Counted from the first letter of the stretch, positions 35,371-47,897 are shown. The stretch is DNA of 64,000 bases from Corbicula japonica (GCA_038501625.1 JAZAYU010000061.1:670303-734302), one strand, 5' to 3'. Made by a program: numbers and translations. Notes: generated from the letters alone by a model not told the origin.

Positions 35371-35627
35371 TATGGAATGGTATTAATCTGAAAATACCTC
35401 ATTGAAGGTTCCACATGTTCACCGCCATATGCATACCATCGTTTGGGATGGATCGAAATTGTACTATTTATTGGTGTAATTACTGAGTTGCGCTAAACCC
35501 GGGGATAGACGGCGTGGGCAGATATGTATTCCCATTACTGCCCATGAACAGGCTCAATAAAACCGAGCCTGCAGTATTTTCATATTTGTCGTGTTCGGTT
35601 GCTTTCAAAGTTCCCTTTTCATCTATT
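35371..35627 (-). mobile_element. Family A element, head plus start of long-form internal region
   Basis: Reverse orientation: GGAATGGTATTAATCTGAAA (internal part) to TTCCCTTTTCATC (head end). The first hairpin is intact; the second is eroded on one arm. Confidence 0.85.
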
Positions 35628-35834
35628 ACTGCCGAAAATAGAGCTGGAGGACTAATTGAGCTAGATGTTCCACTGCATTAAAGAAATATCACAGACACCT
35701 AGTAAATGTGGTGAATAATTAAGATTAATTTTATCTAATAGTGGTAAACGCAGTACTTTATACCAAAACATACAGAAACTGCCTAACGTAGCATATAAGG
35801 CCCATACAGTACATATACCTCTTTAAGTATCATA

Positions 35835-36093
35835 TACTCAACAAAAATAGAAACCTGACACTTTATATTTGGTGTATTTTCCTGGAATCAGATTTAAAGC
35901 TAATTGAATTGTGGTATGAAATAAAAATTGTGCATGTTTTAAACTTAATTATGCATTTTGATATTTTTGGTGCATGAAACAAGTGATTCAGTGGTTATTT
36001 TCTTTTGGATGGTGCAAAAGTATATAGATTTTGAATATGCACCTCATACTTATTCAAAGTTACAGTGTCAGGTTTCTTTTTTTTTGTTGAGTA
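35835..36093. mobile_element. TIR MITE, 259 bp, TACTCAACAAAAA ends, TA target duplication
   Basis: The left end TACTCAACAAAAATAGAAAC continues into CTGACACT. The right end is its inverted match with a few extra T bases. TA flanks both sides (35,833-35,834 and 36,094-36,095), as for Tc1/mariner-type elements. It has no coding capacity. Confidence 0.88.
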
Positions 36094-36204
36094 TAGTATG
36101 GTCATTAAATAACATATGTTAACAGGTTTGAAATCTGTAAAATGCGTCTGGGCAACAAAGCTTGCTCTGACAGGAAATGGTCAAAGCTGTTAGTATTCGG
36201 TACA

Positions 36205-36430
36205 AAGGTAAAATATTCACATCAGGAATAGCCACATGCAGCAAATCCAGCCTCCCCGTACAACCATAAGGTAAGATGGAATATGGGTTCAAAATATCAT
36301 CAATTTCAAGAAAGGCATTAGAAACGATTTCTGAAATAGGAACTTGGGAAAATTGAAAATCTTTGCCTCTGATAGTTGGGTGCACCAACCTCACAATTGC
36401 CCCTACAGGTTATTACAGATTGCCTCGGTG
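36205..36430 (-). mobile_element. Family B element, diverged
   Basis: Retains the terminal part (ATTCACATCAGGAATAGCCA, TCCAGCCTCCCC) and the GGGTGCACCAACCTCACAAT block, but the middle is replaced by unrelated sequence. Confidence 0.6.
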
Positions 36431-37158
36431 AATAAACTCCAGGATAACTACCTACTCGAAATGAAAAGCAGCTTGCAAACATATAAAAGTAGGAAGCCTA
36501 TAGCCTAACCAAGCGAAAGAGTACTCAATGACCTTACTAAGACCAGTGCACCTTGAGTCCAATCATAAAAAAACAAGATGGCAGGAAATGAAAGTAGTGC
36601 GTGTATCCAAAATATATATGTCCAGCGAGCAAACGGTAAGTAACTTATAGGTTTTCTTACGGTAGCCGATACTAAACAGTTATTAATATGTATTTCGGAT
36701 ATTAGTGCGTCGTTATGTAGGTAGGTAGAAAAAGACAGTTATCGAGTAATGCCGAGGCCAAATTGTAGTGCTTACCGTATCTTGAAGATTCTTTTAATGC
36801 TGTAAACATCCTCAAAGTAGTAACAATTTAGACTGCGTTGTGGTTCTTTTTCACTCAATGTTTTTCTTCTTTGCACGCTTTTTGTATATATCCAGCGTCA
36901 TATCGCTTTTACGCATGCGCGCGTAAAAATAAATACATCAATTTGCATGCTTGTGTGGCACAGTTTCCCTCGAAAACAAATCATGAATTTACTTTAAATC
37001 GATTTGAACGGGTTTCTTTGAAGTTTCCTTCTGATGGAGCAAAAATGAAAACTTTCCTTTTTGAAATTTAAAAATTGATATAGTAATGGAATATTTTATC
37101 CTTAACTTTATATAGTACATGTAATATTTGAGCATATCTGGAAAATTGATAAAGAAGA
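36431..37158. other. Mostly unassigned
   Basis: The start resembles family B spacer sequence (GCCTATAGC...AGTACTCAATGACCTTAC). A GCATGCGCGCG stretch near 36,914 is an isolated CpG-rich spot. No gene seen. Confidence 0.45.
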
Positions 37159-37780
37159 TGAAAAGGGAACTTTGAAAGCCATCGAACACGAAAAATATGT
37201 AAATACTGCAGGCTCGGTTTGATTGAGCCTGTTCATGGGCAGTAATGGAAATGCATATTACTGCCCACGCCATCTAGTCACGGGTTGAGCACAACTCAAT
37301 ATGTACACCAATAAACAGTACAATTTTGATCCATCCCAAACGATGTATTGCATATGGCGGTGACCATGGAACCTTCATTGCTGTATTTTCAGATTAATAC
37401 CATTCCACTTCAGAGGCGTATGGTGCCCAGATAAGAGAATGGGTTTGCCCTAAACGAGAAAACAATGGGCGGAACTAAACAGAAAAGAATTTTGACTGGG
37501 GATCATAGAATATAAACCCTTATATGACAGACAACGCCAAAGGCAAAATTTAAAAAGCAGGAAGTATATCCGTTGGGGTGATTGAACAATATCTGAGTCA
37601 ATATTAGCTGGGAAATTGAAACAACCCATTTCAAAACTGGCCGAAATATTGAAACAAAAGGTAATTTTAGAAGTACTATTAACAAAGTACATATATATCG
37701 TGCTCAACGACCTTCAAAGGACGTAATTGATGACAGCACTGATTGAATGTACGGGGAGACTTTTTACAGCCGCCACACAA
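37159..37780 (+). mobile_element. Family A element, long form
   Basis: Head with both hairpins intact (CAGGCTC 37,209-37,215 with GAGCCTG 37,225-37,231; GGGCAGTAAT 37,237-37,246 with ATTACTGCCC 37,257-37,266), followed by the long-form internal region to ACTTTTTACAGCCGCC. There is no conserved reading frame. It ends where a partial second copy begins. Confidence 0.88.
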
Positions 37781-37784
37781 ACGG

Positions 37785-37925
37785 AACTAAACCGAATGGA
37801 AATTTGACAGGGATAATTTAAATCCTGCATATCACAGATAACGCCAAAGGCAAAATTTAAAAAGCAGGAAGTATAACGATTTAACAATATCCAAATCTAT
37901 ATTGACTTGGATATTGAAAGTGGGA
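37785..37925 (+). mobile_element. Family A internal-region fragment
   Basis: Repeats the internal stretch from CGGAACTAAACCGAATGGAA through AACGCCAAAGGCAAAATTTA to ATATTGACTTGGATATTGAA, directly after the previous element. Confidence 0.75.
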
Positions 37926-38781
37926 GGATGATGTTTTTTTTAACAGAGGTCAATGTTCTCAACTCTTTCCTTAGTTTAATCATCAATCAATATTTTCAGT
38001 TTCAGATTTTGAAAACCTTTATAGGATTTAAACAATATTAGAAATATACTCGTATGTTTTATTTTTTGCGCAAAATATTTTGTACTAATGATGTCATGTA
38101 AACAGCCAAACTACAAGCTTTTATGTGTTGATTATGAAAAACTGTGTGCATTTCATGTCATATAATCGAGCACAGCGACACATACCCTACATGACAATTC
38201 TGTCGCCAAAGACTTTACTTTAGAAATTTGCAATATAAAAGATGTAAAATATTAAAAACGACATTAACATAATTAACAAGTAAACCCTTCATTTCAGTTC
38301 ATTATTGAACTGCGCTTTCTGCTTTCCAATTAACCGATTTCTGCATAGAATCTTAACGAGTTCCGATACGTGATTCGATTTTGCACTAAAGTACTTTCAA
38401 GCCGTTTTCGCCTTTAAAACATGAAGATTTTCCCTGCGTCATTAATTCCTAGACTAAAAGAACATAATACGTGAACTTTCCTTATTAAGATTACTTATTT
38501 AAGCAATTTCTTCTTTGATCATGATAAATACCAAGGATTTTCTTTTTTAAAGAGCTGGATGCATTATGTGTAATTATTTCTGTCATCCGTCATCCGATTA
38601 AGACCATTTGCAGAAAAAGGGAAGAGATATTCCTGAGTACAAAAGAGAAATTATTGTTTAATTCATGCTTGATTTCGACAAAATAGCTCTAACTTATAAG
38701 TATATAAATGAATGAGGAGAAATAGGAAATAGATTGGTACAGATAAGTATTCACACCTATTAAATAGAGGATATTTGTTTT
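37926..38781. other. No gene recognised
   Basis: A weak match of 37,925-37,985 to 55,410-55,480 is the only internal relationship noticed; otherwise featureless AT-rich DNA. Confidence 0.5.
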
Positions 38782-38916
38782 TACCAGTGAAAGATAGAAA
38801 TATATTTCACCGAGTGAGCTCCGGAATTCTTATTTTCACGATTGGCTTCGCCACTCGTGAAAATACATAATTCCGTTGTTCACGAGTGAAATATATATTA
38901 CTATCTTTCACTGGTA
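38782..38916. repeat. Foldback repeat
   Basis: Outer arms TACCAGTGAAAGATAG and CTATCTTTCACTGGTA are perfect inverted copies; the inner arms match with small gaps. Related words (GTGAAATACCACTTTAATTT, AAGCATAAAATAAAA) recur inverted near 38,930-39,215, so the element may extend to about 39,220. Confidence 0.85.
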
Positions 38917-39326
38917 AAATCAAATTTTCTTTTTATTTTATGCTTTTACGAGTTTAGTGCACGATTTGTGTGAATTTGACAGAAAAATTGCAAGAAAAAG
39001 CGCCAAAACCACTTGTTTATGACGTGACGTCATTACGTTCAATATCCAAATTTGAGCCCGTTTTCTAAACGTTCTCATTCAGTATTTTATGTGCGTTTGG
39101 GTACCAAAGTGAAAAAGCAGTGAAAATATAAATGATATTCCACTGTTTGAAAAATGTGAAATACCACTTTAATTTCACCGGGAAAATTCTTTAATTCACT
39201 GAAAAGCATAAAATAAAAATGTTTCTACAAACTTTTATTTAAATTCATTATGTTTCACGGAGTCAAGAATGTAACATTTGTGCAAAGCTAAATATTCTAA
39301 AAAAATGATACCAACTGGACATAGAT

Positions 39327-39985
39327 GAAAAGGTAACATTGAAAGCCATCGAACACGACAAATATGAAAGTATTGCAGGCTCGATTTGATTGAGCCTGTT
39401 CATGGACAGTAATGCATATTTCTGCTCACGCCGCCTAGCCCCAGGTTGAGCGCAACTCAATATTTACACAAATAAACAGTACAATTTTGACCATCCCAAA
39501 TGATTGTATGCATATGGCAGTGGACATGGAACCTTCAATGTGGTATTTTCAGATTAATACCATTTCTTGTTCAGCGTCGTATGGTCCCCAGATAAAAGAA
39601 TGGGTGTGCCCTAAACGAGAAAACAATGGGCGGAACTAAAGAGAAAAGAATTTTGACAGGGGATCTTAGAATATAAAACCTTATATGACAGACAACGCCA
39701 AAGGCAAAATTTAAAAAGGAGGAAGTATATCCGTTGGGGTGATTGAACAATATCCGAGTCAATATTAACGGGGAAATTGAAACAACCCATTTCAAAACTG
39801 GCCGAAATATTGAAACAAAAGGTAATTTTAGAAGTTCTATTAACAAAGTACATATATATCGTGCTCAACGACCTTCAAAAGACGTAATTGATGACAGCAC
39901 TGATTGAATGTACGGGGAGACTTTTTACAGCCGCCACACGGCACAAACATCGCTACTGTGATATTGAAATCGATGAGAAGGGAAC
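39327..39985 (+). mobile_element. Family A element, long form
   Basis: GAAAAGGTAACATTGAAAGC to GATATTGAAATCGATGAGAAG. Its internal region is closely similar to the 37,159 copy. After the last family word a T-run follows, so the second head is truncated. Confidence 0.87.
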
Positions 39986-40554
39986 AAATTTTTTTTTTTT
40001 CATCAAGATATTTGTTACCATTATGCTCTTTCCAAAGATGTTCCCTCCAGGCGAAGCAAAATTTTCCATATGAAAACAATAACTGTTATTCGGTGGAAAC
40101 TATCCTAAGTGTATTCCTTTATCTCAATTGATTATCCCATAAAAAGCACGAAATTATCAAAAAGTTAATGAGGGAGTCATTTTCTTCTAGTTCACTGGAA
40201 CTGATCGGCAGTTAAAGATTACAAGGACATTGCTATTGAATATATGCATGTGGTTAACTTTAAAAATGGAGCTCGAGACCTCATTAATATCGCCACTTGA
40301 CGGCCTTATCTCTTAGTATATTAAAGAAGTTCTTGTATCAATTACGACTCTAAAGGAAATAGATCGTCGAACAGAATAAATATTTGAGTAAACACATTAC
40401 TCAACTTTTGTTGCAAATCTTTGCTCCGTTTTGTACAGGTGATTATAATACCTAAGTCATAACGATCTTGAAAGAATTCCAGCTTAATCACAGCCTCTAC
40501 ACACAGCCAACTTGTGCATTTGTTAATTATATGATAATTTAGCTTCGTATTTAT
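39986..40554. other. No feature recognised
   Basis: AT-rich DNA between a family A and a family B element, no supported feature. Confidence 0.55.
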
Positions 40555-40850
40555 ATGTTTGTGTGCGTTTGCATGCAACATTGTTGAGCTGATGGGTGGG
40601 TTGGAGTTATTTCACCAAGACAATTTGTACTTGTTTTGTGATATGAGAACCTGTTGGTGCATTGTGAGGTTGGTGCACCCTACAACCTGGTTTTGCCACT
40701 GTCCGTTCCAAGGCGGAAACCCATCGGATTCTCACTTCCGTTTATTGTTTGTGGCGTTTATTTAAACTGATTTTTTTTTAAAACCATGCTCTCCTCTGTA
40801 CTTTTCGGATATGTGGGGAGGCTGTGTCCGCTGGATGTGACCATATTTCA
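40555..40850 (+). mobile_element. Family B element, core plus part of the spacer
   Basis: TTTGCATGCAACATTGTTGA, then GAGAACCTGTTGGTGCATTG, CCGTTCCAAGGCGGAAACCC, and a truncated end (GTGACCATATTTCAC). Confidence 0.82.
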
Positions 40851-40923
40851 CTTAAAAAAAGAATCCAAGCATGAAAGAGCTAGAGCGTATCATGTTGAAT
40901 GAATATCGTTTTCAATCAACATA

Positions 40924-41062
40924 CATGAAAATTGAACTTTGAAAGCCACTGAACACGACAAACATGAAAACATTGCAGGCTTAGTTTGATTGAGCCTGTC
41001 CATGGGCAGTATTGGAAAAGCATTTTACTGCCCACGCCACCTAGCCCCGGGTGAAGCGCAAC
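40924..41062 (+). mobile_element. Family A element, short form
   Basis: TGAAAATTGAACTTTGAAAGC through both hairpin regions to CTAGCCCCGGGTGAAGCGCA. Confidence 0.82.
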
Positions 41063-42156
41063 AGATTATTTATTTGCAAAGTTAAGGAATCGATATTGCT
41101 TTTTATTTTCTTAAATTTGATATGTTCTGAGAAGACTTTTGTCGATATTCGATCTATTGATTGAAATTTTCGAAACTTAATAAGGCTAAGTTTATGGGAC
41201 TTGCCGTGCAAGTAGTTAGAGTGGTGTAACACAATATACAATGGCTATGTGTGGAGTAATCTGTTTATTTTAATTTATCTCCTGAAAACCGCCACACAAT
41301 CAGGAATTGACGATTAGTCACTAAACTTGATATATCAACAACTTTCCAAAACCAATCAGATATTGCCTACAAAATCGCACAGTACATGATGGTCCCCGGT
41401 ATTGTCGAAGCGTTCCGAACATTTTATGTATAACGTAATACACCGCGTTATAAACCATGGAAAGAGTTGATCGCCCGCATAAGACATATTTTACTGAAGA
41501 TAGTAGTGTTGTATATGGTATTGCATTCATTTCCACTGTTATGACATATTCAGATCATTTTGCGAGTGTTATGAATTATGCTTCTTGTATTAGGTGTTCG
41601 GGAAAAACCCGCAATACCTTATATATGGTGTTTGCAAGCAGTCATCAGAAAATATTATTTCGTTAAAATCATTATGCCGATAGGCAAACAGACCAACGTC
41701 ATTGAATTGCATTCTATGATTCTGTAATCCGTCCAGACAGATTTAGCTTCTTGACATGGTTGAATGTAAAACGATAAAACGATCTGATATCTTCCGCTTG
41801 ATTTCCGCGAAGCTGTAACCCTAAGGCCGAATAATTGATAAAAGAAGAGTGTGCGGAATGGAGACATTGATAAGATTACTTATTTGAAAATCACAAAACT
41901 GATCCATGCCTAAAATAGCAAACGAAGCGTTCTCCACATGGACGATATCTAGTTCTTATTCGGTACGATCGTCGAACATCACTTTGATTACACTGTGTTA
42001 CCATAAATCGGAAAACAGATTCTAAAATTTTCTCCTGAGCAGATTCTCACATTTTCTCCTGGATTTATCCTTAGCCAGGTAACATTTTGTATATCAGCGT
42101 CCTTATTCATCATGACCGTTGGACCGCAGTACTGATATCGGTTATATTATAATGGT
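41063..42156. other. Unassigned; small imperfect inverted repeat
   Basis: About 41,398-41,627 is bounded by GGTATTG...CCGAAC and its approximate inverse GTTCGG...CAATACC, as in a small MITE. Open frames on both strands here are short and overlapping. Confidence 0.35.
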
Positions 42157-42256
42157 ATTAATCAAGTGAATTCATATTGGACTTGTTATTGGGCCAAGGG
42201 TAGTCATATAGGCCAGAGGCCCAATAACTAGGCCAATATGAATTCACTTGATTAAT
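42157..42256. repeat. Palindrome, 39-bp arms
   Basis: Arms 42,157-42,195 and 42,218-42,256 are inverted copies (ATTAATCAAGTGAATTCATA and complement) around a 22-bp loop. A cousin of the outer words (TTCAATTCATATTGGACC / CATATGAATTGAG) spans 42,900-43,022. Confidence 0.92.
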
Positions 42257-43179
42257 GACAATTTTATTAATTAACACAATATTCATAGTTATATACTTTA
42301 AAAAATCTTATTACCGGCATGAAGAGATGAGTGTCAACTCCGATTCAAATGTCTAGCAATCTTCAATCAGTCTACAGTAGTGACCTGGTTGGTATAAGCT
42401 ACCAAGGAGATGCAGATATGCAGGTTGTTTTGTTTTGAATAAAAACAACCTGAACATTACTACACACTGTGGCAGCCAACTCCCTTGTTCATTCAGTCTA
42501 AATTTAGTTATTATCCAAATATATCCAAAATAAGTTTTCATTCCATCCACGATTTCCGCATGTACATGTCTGTAAGTTATCCAAACTAAGCTTTGATCCT
42601 TTTTGCAAAGTTATGCTGAATAAACTTGCTCAAATCAAGAGTAATCCCTTAAAATTCACTGTTTTTTAGTTTCAAAAATTGTTGCTGCAGACATCCGCGT
42701 TGTTATTGTACTAGCGGGTTAAATAAACTCAAAGATTTTTATTACACGGAAAGATATCACAAAAACCAGCAACATAGACTTATCCTCTGCCCCTTTGCGT
42801 AACTGCACCTCTTGTGCCCAAACTCATACTAACCTTTTAATCCATAAAATGACTTAGAAATTCCCAAATGGCGGCATCTTTGTTTTTAAAAGGAAGTGAT
42901 TCAATTCATATTGGACCAGTTCATTATCCAATCAGAATCATGCAATCTCATATTTGCCCAGTAAAACCCGTATTGGCCCAGGTTATCTCGTATTGGCCCA
43001 TTTGAGATTTCATATGAATTGAGTGCAACCCATATAAGGTGGACTGAATTGTACATATTGTGTCAATATTATTTTAGTTAATTAATAAATTGTGATATTG
43101 CTAATCTGTTTTAGCATCGAAACAATAATTATATCACGGTGTTGCTGTATCACATTTACAGAAGAATGTTTAACTTCAT
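42257..43179. other. Mostly unassigned; TTGGCCCA-rich stretch near 42,900-43,022
   Basis: A stretch with three spaced CGTATTGGCCCA-like words lies between inverted TTCAATTCATATTGGACC and CATATGAATTGAG, a likely relative of the palindrome at 42,157. No gene seen. Confidence 0.45.
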
Positions 43180-43330
43180 TTAAGATAAGTGAAGTGACCA
43201 ACAAGAAATTTTTCTGTGTATATACGTATGTACCTAAAAATTAAACTGTCTAAGAACTTTCCATAATTCATTAGTTCGTCTGATTAAGACACAAATGCTG
43301 AGTCTAAAGTTCCAACATGAAACAGCAAAT
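43180..43330. repeat. Local duplicate of 47,660-47,790
   Basis: Shares GATAAGTGAAGTGACCAA, AAACTGTCTAAGAACTTT and TGCTGAGTCTAAAGTTCCAA with 47,660-47,790 in the same order and orientation. Confidence 0.85.
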
Positions 43331-43877
43331 GAGTCTTGCTGGTTCGCTGTTATGAAAGGGCAGGTGTTGACCTTAAATTACCGCGTGTGCTGTTAACGTA
43401 TCTTCTTTTTATTTATAAGTTATTCATAAAAGTTAAATTATTATAAAATGTAAATATACACAAAAGTATTCTTTCAATAGTGACCAATAAAACTAGTACG
43501 TCAGTACCAGCTCGCATACCGTTTGTAAATATGAAATACAAAAAGAATCATTAAATATTGCATACACAGTCTTACAAAATTGATAAGGGTTATAATTGTT
43601 AATTTATGAAAGCTTTATTGATAAAGAGATATCTCAAGCAGAGATTTCAATTATAATGTCAAAGCATTATGTTGGTTCGTTTATTTTTGTTGATCGGAAA
43701 GGCAGATGGTGTAGAGAAACATAAACCGCAAAAACACATTGCTATGAAATATGTTCAAAACAACAGATCCTAGATTGAATTGAAGATGCTACGGTTTTTG
43801 AAGTAATAAGTTAGGTTGGTAAGCCAAACGATACAACACGACTTTTTGGAAAAGCTAACTTTGCTTAATTTTTCTTC

Positions 43878-44740
43878 AAGTCTCCCCGTACTTTCAATCA
43901 GTGCTGTTATCAGTTTCGCCCTCTGAAGGTCGTTGAGCACGATACTTATGTACTATGCCAATAGTGCTTTTAAAATTACGTTTGTTTACATATTTCGGCC
44001 ATATTTATAGATTGATGGTTTCAATATCCCAGCCAATATATTCTGAACAAAAATAAAAAGTATCCACTTTCCATGCTTATATTCTCCTTAACAATTTTCA
44101 TTTAACCAGGAACTATTTAAATGTTTTTTATCAGTTAATCTCAGATGTCTTTAAGTTTAAAAATACATGAACATTATCTTTCACACAAAGACATGAGCAA
44201 CTGCCAATCGAATAAAAATTAATTATTGGATTACAAAACACTACATGTTCAATTTAAAGGGAGGCACTTGGTTGGAAATATTAGCGTTGTTTATCGAGGA
44301 CTAGTTGTTTTATTATTGAATCTTTTGTGATTTTATTGACATCAAGTACTGGAGCAATTGATTTAGTTCTAATAAATGTGAATACTGTTGAGAATTACTT
44401 ACTTCTTCCTGAAACCCGAATTATAACAGGGAAAGATAACTACAGTTGTGACTACAGATTTTCAAGAATTTTATTTTCTTTGTAATGATTAAAGAAATGC
44501 AGATTTGTTCAAAGAAAGACTTCTTTGTTTAATTTTACAAAATTACAGGTAGGAAAGTGGATACTTTTTATTATTGTTGAATATAGATTAGGATATTGCT
44601 TAATCACTCCAAAGATATACTTCCTGCTTTTTTAAATTTGCATTTGGCGTAGTCTGTAATATGCAGGATTTATATTCTAAGATCCCCTGTCAAAATTCTA
44701 TTTTGTTACGTTCCGCCCATTGTTTTCTCGTTTAGGGCAC
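43878..44740 (-). mobile_element. Family A long form, interrupted by a TIR element
   Basis: Internal-region sequence (TCTCCCCGTACTTTCAATCA to CCCAGCCAATATA) stops at 44,040 and resumes at 44,580-44,586 (ATATAGATTAGGATATTGCT to GTTTTCTCGTTTAGGGCA). Confidence 0.85.
44041..44579. mobile_element. TIR element, 539 bp, nested in family A, AATATA target duplication
   Basis: AATATA at 44,035-44,040 is repeated at 44,580-44,585. Inside, AAAAAGTATCCACTTTCC on the left is a perfect inverse of GGAAAGTGGATACTTTTT on the right. It has no reading frame. Confidence 0.88.
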
Positions 44741-45151
44741 AGATATACAAGTATACAGATAAGCTGAAGATTAAATAAAGTAAACATTTCAGAGAAGCAA
44801 GCTAAATTTCTTTATCTTATTCTCAACATTGATAATGGTTTCGTTACTTTTAAAATATACGACAAAAGATACGTTTTTAATTTTAATTTTCTTAATTTTC
44901 CTTGCTTTAGATTGTGCACATCTTATGGATTTATTTATATTTCACAGATTGTTTGGTTTTCTAGAGCTTGTAGCAAAGCAATGAACGTAATCTTTGCTTA
45001 TCAGAAAAACTTCAAACGGGTATTGATACCATAATTTAAGAAGACGAGTTTGCAGATTGTATTACCTATACCCGCATTTGCAGTCTTGGCGCCTACCTCT
45101 CTGTTTCTACGAGGTTAACAGTTTAAAGTTAAATATTGCTACATAATTTAA

Positions 45152-45240
45152 AAAAGAAACTTTGAAAGCCATCGAACACGACAAATATCAACTTGTCGCA
45201 GGATAGCTTTAATTAAGCATGTTTATGCAGTAATGGAAGT
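45152..45240 (+). mobile_element. Family A element, partial
   Basis: AAAGAAACTTTGAAAGCCATC and CGAACACGACAAATATC to a decayed hairpin region ending GCAGTAATGGAAGTGC. Confidence 0.65.
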
Positions 45241-45419
45241 GCTTAATCAACATGACCACTTGTTTGCTCATATATGAGAAAAAAGCATTGTCCATCGGGG
45301 CCTTTTATCCGCTGGAGATGTCCATCCCTCTCGACACTCGTACGGTATAAACACCAAGAATCAAATTGTTTAGCCGCTGAACTTTACATTGCAGTTACCC
45401 CTAAACTGCCCTTTCAATA

Positions 45420-45880
45420 TTTATTTGTGATGTCTAGAAATGGATCATTTAATAAATCGGTGCTCTCGTTTCGTGAAATTGGTCATTTAATAAATCGGTG
45501 CTCTCGTTTCGTGAAATTGATCATTTAATAAATCGGTGCTCTCGTTTCGTGAAATTGATCATTTAATAAATCGGTGCTCTCGTTTCGTGAAATTGATCAT
45601 TTAATAAATCGGTGCTCTCGTTTCGTGAAATTGATCATTTAATAAATCGGTGCTCTCGTTTCGTGAAATTGATCATTAAATAAATCAGTGCTCTCGTTTC
45701 GTGAAATTGATCATTTAATAAATCAGTGCTCTCGTTTCGTGAAATTGATCATTTAATAAATCAGTGCTCTCGTTTTGTGAAATTGATCATTTAATAAATC
45801 AGTGCTCTCGTTTCGTGTCATCTTTATGGCTGTTCAGGGGAGGTTGTGTTTTCTGAATGTGCCTTTTTCCCGATATGCTT
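45420..45880 (+). mobile_element. Family B relative with a 38-bp minisatellite (~10 units)
   Basis: Ten or so units of 38 bp (GATCATTTAATAAATCGGTG then CTCTCGTTTCGTGAAATT) run from about 45,443 to 45,820. The array is followed by the family B tail (GGGGAGGTTGTGTTTTCTGA). The unit resembles the native family B stretch TGATCATTTTATTAACCATG then CTCTC, so it appears to have grown from it. The early units carry CGG and the late ones CAG at one position. Confidence 0.85.
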
Positions 45881-46953
45881 CTTTTTGTCATAAAATCACC
45901 ATTGAATTATTTACGTTTGAGCTTTAATTGACTGTATACATATTCAATTATATAAAAGCTGTTATGAACAACATGGGAAATTGACTTGATTACTATATTC
46001 ATTTGCATTTAATAAATAATTCTTTAAATGGTTTATTTTGACATTAAACGATACAGATTGCTGCAGTGTGTATGCGTACTAATAAGAAAGACGTGTGACT
46101 CGTTTATTGATAACTGAATAAATGGGTTAAACAAACGCAAAATAAAAAAACGGTGGATATTTTGTTTTCAACGAAGAGCTCTACAAACAATTTATAAGAC
46201 AGTTATTCCCCTTTATTCTGTTATTATTGTATTGGGTTTAACATAGTTTTTGTCTTTGCTTTCATAGTTCCCTAAGTGAAAGTGTCGTTACTTGTGAGTT
46301 GTGTTACTACTTTACTTTCTACATATTATTCAGACGTACCTGTTATTACTAAAATACAGATTTTATTTACGAAACTCTCTTATGTATTTTAGGACTGATA
46401 CCTCATAGACCCACTTTGATAAGTTCAATTATGATCATAATAAAAATGTAATAAGCATATCAGGAAAGGCAACATCCAGCAGACACAAGTCTACCAAAAT
46501 CTGAATTTGCGTAAGCGGTGTTCGATCTTTGAACTACCACGAAAAGACTCTGTTATCCCTAATGTTGCTCGAATGAACAGTATTTGATATTTTATTGTCG
46601 GCAACAGAAATATCACTCCTTAAGTAATTATGCATGCGACATGCTCATTAATTTTCCTTGAATATCAAATGATAATCGTCTCTTGCTGAGACAGTTTAAG
46701 TTAAATCTGATCATTCAAAGGAAACAATAGCTCTGCTCTTTTTATATGGCGCAATGTAGAAATATAAAAAACGGTCTCAAGGTTATAAAACTGAGAATGG
46801 AAACCAGTCTCAAATCTCAAGCATCTGATTGGCTGATTAGGAATGATACAGTATGACCAAGTTTCGAAACATTTCCTTAATGTCTAACATTTTGTTATTC
46901 AGTTTAGAGCCAGGGCTTAATAATTACTAACGACTCAGTTGCATTGCGGCTAT
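45881..46953. other. No gene; small family B end fragment
   Basis: About 46,455-46,500 carries ATAAGCATATCAGGAAAGGC, a reversed family B terminus. The rest is unassigned. Confidence 0.45.
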
Positions 46954-47004
46954 TTACCGAACATTACTGGCTAGAGCATCACTTAAAACTGATTTTGCCT
47001 CTAC

Positions 47005-47085
47005 CTGGGAGCGAACCCGCACCACCACGGCGACAGCGCCTAGCCCTGCAATTCCGACAACGCAACCAATTGAGCTAACCGGGAT
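47005..47085 (-). repeat. tRNA-like unit of a second type
   Basis: On the minus strand: CCGGTTAGCTCAATTGGTTG (D arm), a middle with GGCGCTGTCGCCG, and GCGGGTTCGCTCCCAGG (T arm). Related units lie at 51,475, 56,044, 61,075 and 23,940. Each minus-strand copy is adjoined by a GGTTGATCGGATAACCCTGAT block on its plus-strand right side. Confidence 0.6.
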
Positions 47086-47659
47086 AACCCCCAAAAAGGT
47101 TGATCGGATAACCCTGATATGCGGAATCATCTCTGTTCGACATCTGTAACGGGTAATTTTACTGATAACTGTAAACGTCACAGTGCATGCAGGTGACATT
47201 TCATTACGACTTTCAATGTTTTTACCTAAAAAAATACCATTTTTGACCATGTCACACAACCATTGCTTTTCTGTACATTAAAATTCCTTGGTGGACTTGT
47301 GAGGTAGGAGCTTTAACAGACTTAACATGGTTCCAACGTATGATTTAAGATAATCAAGCGGAAGCTAATTAGCCAGTAATAAGATGCGTCCCTGCATGTT
47401 CATTACTGAAATAAACGAAATCATTACATGTTACACATTCCAGTTTCTAATAAAATCAGCACGCTGACTGATTATCATTGAGTTGAGATTATGAATATGC
47501 TTCTATTACACTATAATAATCACGTAGTCTCTGCAACAGAAAAAGTTCTATAATGTGAAACCTGGTAAGGTTATAAAATCACGTTAAAGTTCTGTTGCAA
47601 AACATCTCCTATTATCTTATAATGTAACTTTGAATTCAAGACAAAAAACTGACGCCACA

Positions 47660-47790
47660 GATAAGTGAAGTGACCAATCAGAAATGTTCCTGTGTATTTA
47701 ACTACCTAAAAAATAAACTGTCTAAGAACTTTATTAGTACGTCTGATTAAGACAAAAATGCTGAGTCTAAAGTTCCAACATGAAACAGGC
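47660..47790. repeat. Local duplicate of 43,180-43,330
   Basis: See the partner; similarity ends at TTCCAACATGAAACAG in both. Confidence 0.85.
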
Positions 47791-47897
47791 CCAGTGCAGG
47801 CAAGGTAATGAAATACCGAACAAAATAGATCTATGTATATCAATATAAAAAGAATAATGCTTAAAAAGATTACATATCGTTTGCATATAAATAGATT

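Noticed and set aside
37450..40131. Paired 60-91-codon frames on the minus strand at 37.5 and 39.6 kb, and 61-75-codon plus-strand frames at 39.9 kb, as paralogous genes
   Set aside because: They fall in or across the edges of the internal region of family A long forms, and other copies break the frames.
45443..45820. CRISPR array
   Set aside because: Units are contiguous with no spacers and the DNA is eukaryotic; it is a minisatellite, as are 51,637-52,085 and 62,099-62,597.
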